The notes under the pieces were generated by a model that was not told the DNA's origin, ran no database searches, and saw only the letters and a list, made by a program, of their open reading frames with translations. Below are positions 52,554 through 55,561 of a stretch of 55,561 bases of DNA, piece after piece. A program made the position numbers and the translations under genes. Numbering within the stretch: the first letter of the stretch is position 1; each line of letters opens with the position of its first letter. The stretch is from Dendronalium phyllosphericum CENA369 (GTDB lineage Bacteria > Cyanobacteriota > Cyanobacteriia > Cyanobacteriales > Nostocaceae). The DNA lies in assembly GCF_016056275.1 (NCBI RefSeq), contig NZ_JAECZA010000227.1:1-55561 (forward strand), read 5' to 3'.

Positions 52554-52717
52554 AAAGCTTACTGGATGCTGGGATATCGTGGCAGAGGTATATCGTTGAT
52601 TGAAGGTGTTTTTGTTACTCCTCTGACTTTACTGCTCACAGTTGTCAGCTTTTTACTGCTGCTGTTTTTTGGTAAAAATGGCCCGGTAGGGAAACTCATG
52701 GAGCCTTTAGACTTCAG
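52554..52717 (+). pseudogene. Molybdate ABC transporter permease (modB) fragment
   Basis: One open stretch reads YWMLGYRGRGISLIEGVFVT then PLTLLLTVVSFLLLLFFGKNGPVGKLMEPL and DF. This is the ModB pattern (helix 2 entry, GYRGRG, the loop GxxLxPLxLPPTVxGxxLLLxFGxxGPxG). TPLTLLLTVV replaces the usual TPLxLPPTVV. The start and the rest of the gene are absent. The frame closes at a TGA about 52731. Confidence 0.78.
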
Positions 52718-52731
52718 GAGGCATTGTTGTT

Positions 52732-52902
52732 GAATGAGCGACAATAAAAGGAGAAGTATTTGAATCACTCAAATATTGATTAAACTCAGTGAAGGTTTTG
52801 GTAGTTATAGCAAAATTATAAGTTGACTGTTTGAAGATTATGGATTAAATGTGAGTTACCGAATGATATATTACTCCCCAACTCTAGACTAAATTATTAT
52901 CT
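52732..52902. other. Short gap without a gene
   Basis: 170 bp, AT-rich; between the modB fragment and the convergent Mop-domain gene. Nothing recognisable. Confidence 0.4.
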
Positions 52903-53343
52903 CTATTCCATAGCAATCACAATATCGTTGGACTTAATAACGGCATATGCTTCTTTTCCTTCGGATAGGTCTAACTCGTCTGCGGACACTCTGGTAATAA
53001 TTGAGGTTAACTCAACTTTTTGGACAATCTCCAGTGTTACCTCGCTATTAACTGAGTCTTTTACAATCCTTTTGACAACACCCTTAAGGACATTGCGAGA
53101 GCTAACTTTTAGCGGTTTTTTTTGAATACCATTTTCTATCTCAGGCTTTTGAGTGTAAGCGTTTTCCATTTCCGCAATCTGAGTTGTTAATGATACTGGT
53201 AAAGAGTTCCGAGCGAGACTACGCACTAGTTCCCGTAGAATCTCGGTCTTGGTTCGCTGAAACTGCTCGCAGAACTCCTCCAGAATTTTCCGCTCTTCCT
53301 CCGACGTTTGGAATGTAACCCACCCTTGTTCCTTTCTGGGCAT
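52903..53343 (-). CDS. Ribbon-helix-helix / Mop (TOBE) fusion protein
   Basis: 146 residues. The N terminus (GWVTFQTSEEERKILEEFCE, RTKTEILRELVRSL, about 7-50) has a ribbon-helix-helix (CopG-like) DNA-binding pattern: a beta strand and two helices ending in a TExLRELxRSL motif. After a linker, residues 80-146 form a Mop domain (SSRNVLKGVVKRIVKDSVNSEVTLEI, ITRVSADELDLSEGKEAYAVIKSNDIVIAME), which binds molybdate. The combination mimics ModE (HTH plus Mop) with another DNA-binding fold, so it could be a molybdate-responsive repressor (inference). Convergent to the modA/modB fragments. Confidence 0.8.
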   Translation of the reverse strand: MPRKEQGWVTFQTSEEERKILEEFCEQFQRTKTEILRELVRSLARNSLPVSLTTQIAEMENAYTQKPEIENGIQKKPLKVSSRNVLKGVVKRIVKDSVNSEVTLEIVQKVELTSIITRVSADELDLSEGKEAYAVIKSNDIVIAME

Positions 53344-53403
53344 AATGTTACCAAATTAGTTAAAAAATATTGGACTATCGTTAGTACGATTTTACCAACT
53401 ACT

Positions 53404-53452
53404 AATGTTTTGACACTCGCTGCCCTAAAGGGTCGGGGATTCTACATTCATC
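53404..53452. repeat. IS200/IS605-type end sequence
   Basis: ACACTCGCTGCCCTAAAGGG followed by TCGGGGATTCTACATTCATC matches the conserved end of IS605-type elements (ACTCGCTxCCxxAAAGGxxGGGGATTCT). It contains the hairpin CCCTAAAGGG. It marks one edge of the degraded element whose transposase remnant is at 53600. Confidence 0.65.
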
Positions 53453-53599
53453 CTAGCTACTTGCTCTACCAGGGTTTCCCCAAGCAGAGTAAAGGAGTAA
53501 ATCAAGAGAAAATATCTACATTTTGTTTGGGCGGTCTATTTGTAACCAGTTATTTGTTTGCATTCGCTCTTTCTCTTCTATCACAAGGGATACCAAATG

Positions 53600-53752
53600 C
53601 GATTGCTAACGTCATTTAGATATCTAAGACAAGAATTTCCAGAATTAATGAAGCTTCCTAGCTTGTGGACACATTCGTATATGTTTGATACGACGGGCAA
53701 GGTTAGTAGCCAAAAAGTCCTAGAGTATATGAATGACCCGCATCACGGATGA
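53600..53752 (+). mobile_element. IS200/IS605-family TnpA (Y1 transposase) C-terminal remnant
   Basis: The plus strand reads LLTSFRYLRQEFPELMKLPS then LWTHSYMFDTTGKVSSQKVL and EYMNDPHHG, ending in TGA. The pattern LRxEFPELxKxPSLWxxSYxVxTxGxVSxxxVxxYI is the TnpA C terminus. The upstream two-thirds is absent or destroyed, so it is inactive. Confidence 0.82.
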
Positions 53753-53812
53753 ATAAATTCATCCGGTTCGCTTATATCCCCCACATGAATGACGGGGGCT
53801 TTACGCTTCACA
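53746..53812. repeat. Hairpin right end of the IS200-type remnant
   Basis: Two hairpins: CGGATGAAT-AA-ATTCATCCG (53746-53765), which includes the tnpA stop codon, and CCCCC-ACATGAATGAC-GGGGG (53778-53798), followed by CTTTACGCTTCAC. This is a subterminal structure typical of IS200/IS605 ends; the hairpin at 42701 is related. Confidence 0.7.
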
Positions 53813-53822
53813 ACTCGTAAAT

Positions 53823-54104
53823 GCAACCCGTAAGCTATCAGATTACCCTGTTAATTACGTTATATCCCCAGAATTGCTCACTAAATTGGATGGGGATGCC
53901 TTGTTTTTAATAGCTTCCCGCTTTAATAGCCCTCTTAAGTCCTAAAGAGCAATTCAGCAACTCCAAACAGAACCTCTGTGGTCAAAACTAAAGGTTGTCC
54001 AACAAGGTAAAGTTTATGAGGTTGGGGAATATTGGCTTTCTGGCAGCTATATCACAGCTAATTGAGTGATTAATGATTTATTTAAGTACATAGTAGAAAA
54101 GTGA
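53823..54104 (+). pseudogene. C-terminal remnant of an iron-siderophore binding protein gene
   Basis: Frame reads RKLSDYPVNYVISPELLTKL, DGDALFLIASRFNSPLKS, stop, RAIQQLQTEPLWSKLKVVQQ, GKVYEVGEYWLSGSYITAN, stop, VINDLFKYIVEK. The LFLIAS ... EPLWSKLKVVQQGKVYEV ... W pattern is the C terminus of FecB/FhuD-type substrate-binding proteins. Two in-frame stops show decay. The N-terminal part is missing or at 52407. Confidence 0.75.
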
Positions 54105-54250
54105 TTGATTAATAAATACTATTGATAATACCAACCTGTGCTCTATTTTTACCTACTAAATTGGCAAAAACTCACAAAATGTGTATGCGGTTACAATTGT
54201 CGTCATCTAATAGGTGATAGCTTTTACTACTGATGATGAAGTAAAAAACA
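54105..54250. promoter_or_regulatory. Leader of the hesA-like gene
   Basis: 146 bp, AT-rich, directly upstream of the ThiF-family gene; must hold its promoter. No box recognised. Confidence 0.3.
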
Positions 54251-55009
54251 ATGGACTTAACGCCTACCGAGTTAGAACGCTATCACCGCCAAATGATGCT
54301 CCCTCATTTTGGCGAACTAGCTCAAAAACGCCTGAAGTCAGCAACAGTTCTGGTTACAGGTGTAGGAGGGTTAGGCGGTACAGCAGCACTTTACCTTGCA
54401 ATAGCAGGTGTTGGACGGCTACTTCTGGTTAGGGGTGGCAGTCTGCGGTTGGACGATCTCAACCGTCAAGTTCTGATGACAGATGATTGGGTAGGTAAGC
54501 CAAGAGTATTCAAAGCTAAAGAAACTTTGCAAGCTATCAATCCTGACACTCACGTAGAAGCAATTGATAATTACATTACAAGAGAAAATGTGGATTCTTT
54601 AGTGCAAAGAGTCGATATAGCTCTTGACTGCGCCCACAATTTTGTTGAACGTGACTTATTGAATGAAGCTTGCGTGCGTTGGCAAAAACCAATGGTGGAA
54701 GCTGCAATGAATGGAATGGAGGCTTACCTAACAACGATTATTCCTGGTGTAACTCCCTGTTTATCATGCTTGTTTCCAGAAAAGCCGGATTGGGATAAAC
54801 GCGGCTTTGCTGTTCTGGGTGCTGTTTCTGGAACACTAGCTTGTCTAACAGCATTAGAGGCTATAAAGTTAATTACTGGGTTTAGTCAGCCCCTGTTATC
54901 ACAACTGCTGACAATCGATTTGAGCCGAATGGAGTTTGCCAAACGCCGTTCTTATCATGATTCCTCTTGTCCAGTATGTGCTAGTATTCCTGCTGGGATA
55001 GGAAATTAA
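54251..55009 (+). CDS. hesA: HesA/MoeB/ThiF-family adenylyltransferase
   Basis: 252 residues. The E1-like fold is clear: ELERYHRQMMLPHFGELAQKRLKSATVLVTGVGGLGGTAALYLAIAG (ATP loop GVGGLGG), DLNRQVLMTDDWVGKPRVFKAKETLQAINP, catalytic-region DCAHNFVERDLLNEAC and TPCLSC ... CPVC forming a zinc site. These proteins adenylate a C-terminal Gly of a sulfur carrier in molybdopterin or thiamin synthesis. In diazotrophic cyanobacteria the paralogue HesA lies in the nif/mop neighbourhood, and here it precedes a molbindin gene by 4 bp. MoeB/ThiF identity cannot be separated by reading, but the Mop neighbour favours HesA. Confidence 0.75.
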   Translation: MDLTPTELERYHRQMMLPHFGELAQKRLKSATVLVTGVGGLGGTAALYLAIAGVGRLLLVRGGSLRLDDLNRQVLMTDDWVGKPRVFKAKETLQAINPDTHVEAIDNYITRENVDSLVQRVDIALDCAHNFVERDLLNEACVRWQKPMVEAAMNGMEAYLTTIIPGVTPCLSCLFPEKPDWDKRGFAVLGAVSGTLACLTALEAIKLITGFSQPLLSQLLTIDLSRMEFAKRRSYHDSSCPVCASIPAGIGN

Positions 55010-55013
55010 GTCT

Positions 55014-55223
55014 ATGGATATTAGTGCTCGGAACTGTCTCAAAGGTATTGTTAAAAATATTTTACCTGGTTCGGTTAATACTGAAGTCATACTAGAAATA
55101 ATGCCTGATGTAGAAGTGACTGCGATTATTACAAAGTCATCAGCTCAAAAGCTTCAACTTGCAATTGGTAAGGAAGCTTATGTTGTAATTAAGGCATCTG
55201 ATGTCATAGTTGCGATTGATTAA
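55014..55223 (+). CDS. Molbindin (single Mop/TOBE domain)
   Basis: 69 residues: SARNCLKGIVKNILPGSVNTEVILEI, then ITKSSAQKLQLAIGKEAYVVIKASDVIVAID. This is a complete single Mop domain, which binds molybdate or tungstate as an oligomer. It follows hesA with a 4-bp gap (GGAA near the start), so they are co-transcribed. It is a close relative of the Mop domain of the protein at 52903 (SxRNxLKGxVKxIxxxSVNxEVxLEI shared). Confidence 0.88.
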   Translation: MDISARNCLKGIVKNILPGSVNTEVILEIMPDVEVTAIITKSSAQKLQLAIGKEAYVVIKASDVIVAID

Positions 55224-55292
55224 AAATTTTATTTTCAGAATAATGTAGAGCTTCACGCCTATTTAGGAGTTATGTAAAAATAACTTGAACAA

Positions 55293-55561
55293 TTAAGTGA
55301 CCAGCTTGGGTTTGATAATATAGTTCCACTCACCATGAAAAGAATTTCGTTCGATTGCGATAGTATCAAGCTCTTGGTCTGTAACCTTGATTCCCGTTTT
55401 GTAGAGATTTGGATCTAATCTAGCCTCAACTTCTAATCCTTGTGTGGTGGTAGTATTGCGAATTAGATTAATCACAACTTGCAAGCTGGTTAATGGTCTA
55501 CCTCTCCAGTTTTGGGTAATGTGACAAAACAAGCGATGCTCAATCTTATTCCATTTACTCG
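55293..55561 (-). mobile_element. ISAzo13-type transposase, C-terminal part, cut by the window edge
   Basis: The minus strand from the edge reads SKWNKIEHRLFCHITQNWRG then RPLTSLQVVINLIRNTTTTQ and continues to a TAG at 55293. The KWNxIEHRLFxHITxNWRGRPL pattern marks the DDE catalytic end of ISAzo13-family transposases. The N-terminal two-thirds and left end lie beyond the window. It appears intact to its C terminus (NSFHGEWNY). Confidence 0.85.

Overview
The window comes from a cyanobacterial chromosome, most likely a filamentous (Nostocales-type) strain. The evidence is the very frequent HIP1 octamer GCGATCGC, a Rubisco activase with a C-terminal Rubisco-small-subunit-like domain, two GUN4-domain proteins, a caspase-homologue protein, short tandem repeats and several families of palindromic or MITE-like intergenic repeats. 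No rRNA, tRNA or CRISPR array was seen.

Layout. 0-5 kb: a peptidoglycan-binding/HEAT-repeat membrane protein, an EamA exporter and a caspase-GUN4 protein. 5-9.3 kb: a tight minus-strand operon of ECF sigma factor, anti-sigma protein, Spy/CpxP-like protein, DUF1800 and DUF1501. 9.6-18.4 kb: esterase, membrane protein, S41 processing protease, a Spy-like lipoprotein, a NarL-type two-component pair, class I aldolase (fbaB) and a small secreted protein. 18.4-25 kb: a decayed fragment of the aspC gene, a PiT phosphate permease, intact aspC and a dCache sensor kinase. 25-30.5 kb: a multiply frameshifted pseudogene, DUF2141, two cupins, a glycogen debranching enzyme and an FMN reductase. 30.6-32.5 kb: a Rieske oxygenase overlapping an Mpo1-like gene, then a membrane-anchored ClpS-like protein. 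32.7-33.3 kb: a ParE-type toxin-antitoxin pair between 52-bp direct repeats. 33.3-38.8 kb: a D-aminoacylase-type amidohydrolase, a frameshifted HEPN-like/LOTUS gene and a three-gene ABC-2 exporter. 38.8-39.7 kb: repeat-rich DNA. 39.7-47.4 kb: HTH-AAA protein, Rubisco activase, a coiled-coil GUN4 protein and an SbmA/BacA-type ABC transporter. 47.4-48.5 kb: an AT-rich, mostly non-coding kilobase. 48.5-52 kb: a GST / CmcJ-type / TauD-type / GST cluster on the plus strand. 52-55.6 kb: a gene graveyard (IS-truncated EamA gene, ISAs1 and IS200 remnants, fragments of molybdate and iron-siderophore transport genes) among intact molybdenum genes (ribbon-helix-helix/Mop protein, HesA/MoeB-like protein, molbindin), ending in an ISAzo13-type transposase cut by the window edge.

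How parts may work together. The sigma operon looks like a self-contained envelope-stress regulon. The Rieske, Mpo1-like, FMN-reductase and membrane ClpS genes could form an oxidative lipid-processing or protein-turnover module (inference). The GST/CmcJ/TauD/GST cluster has the composition of a small oxidative tailoring or detoxification pathway. The molybdenum region appears to have lost its ModAB transporter by an internal deletion while keeping the Mo-binding proteins. The most unusual items are the HEPN-like/LOTUS gene, the membrane-tethered ClpS homologue, the caspase protein with a second degenerate caspase-like unit, and the ribbon-helix-helix/Mop fusion. All calls come from reading the sequence; none has been checked by database search.
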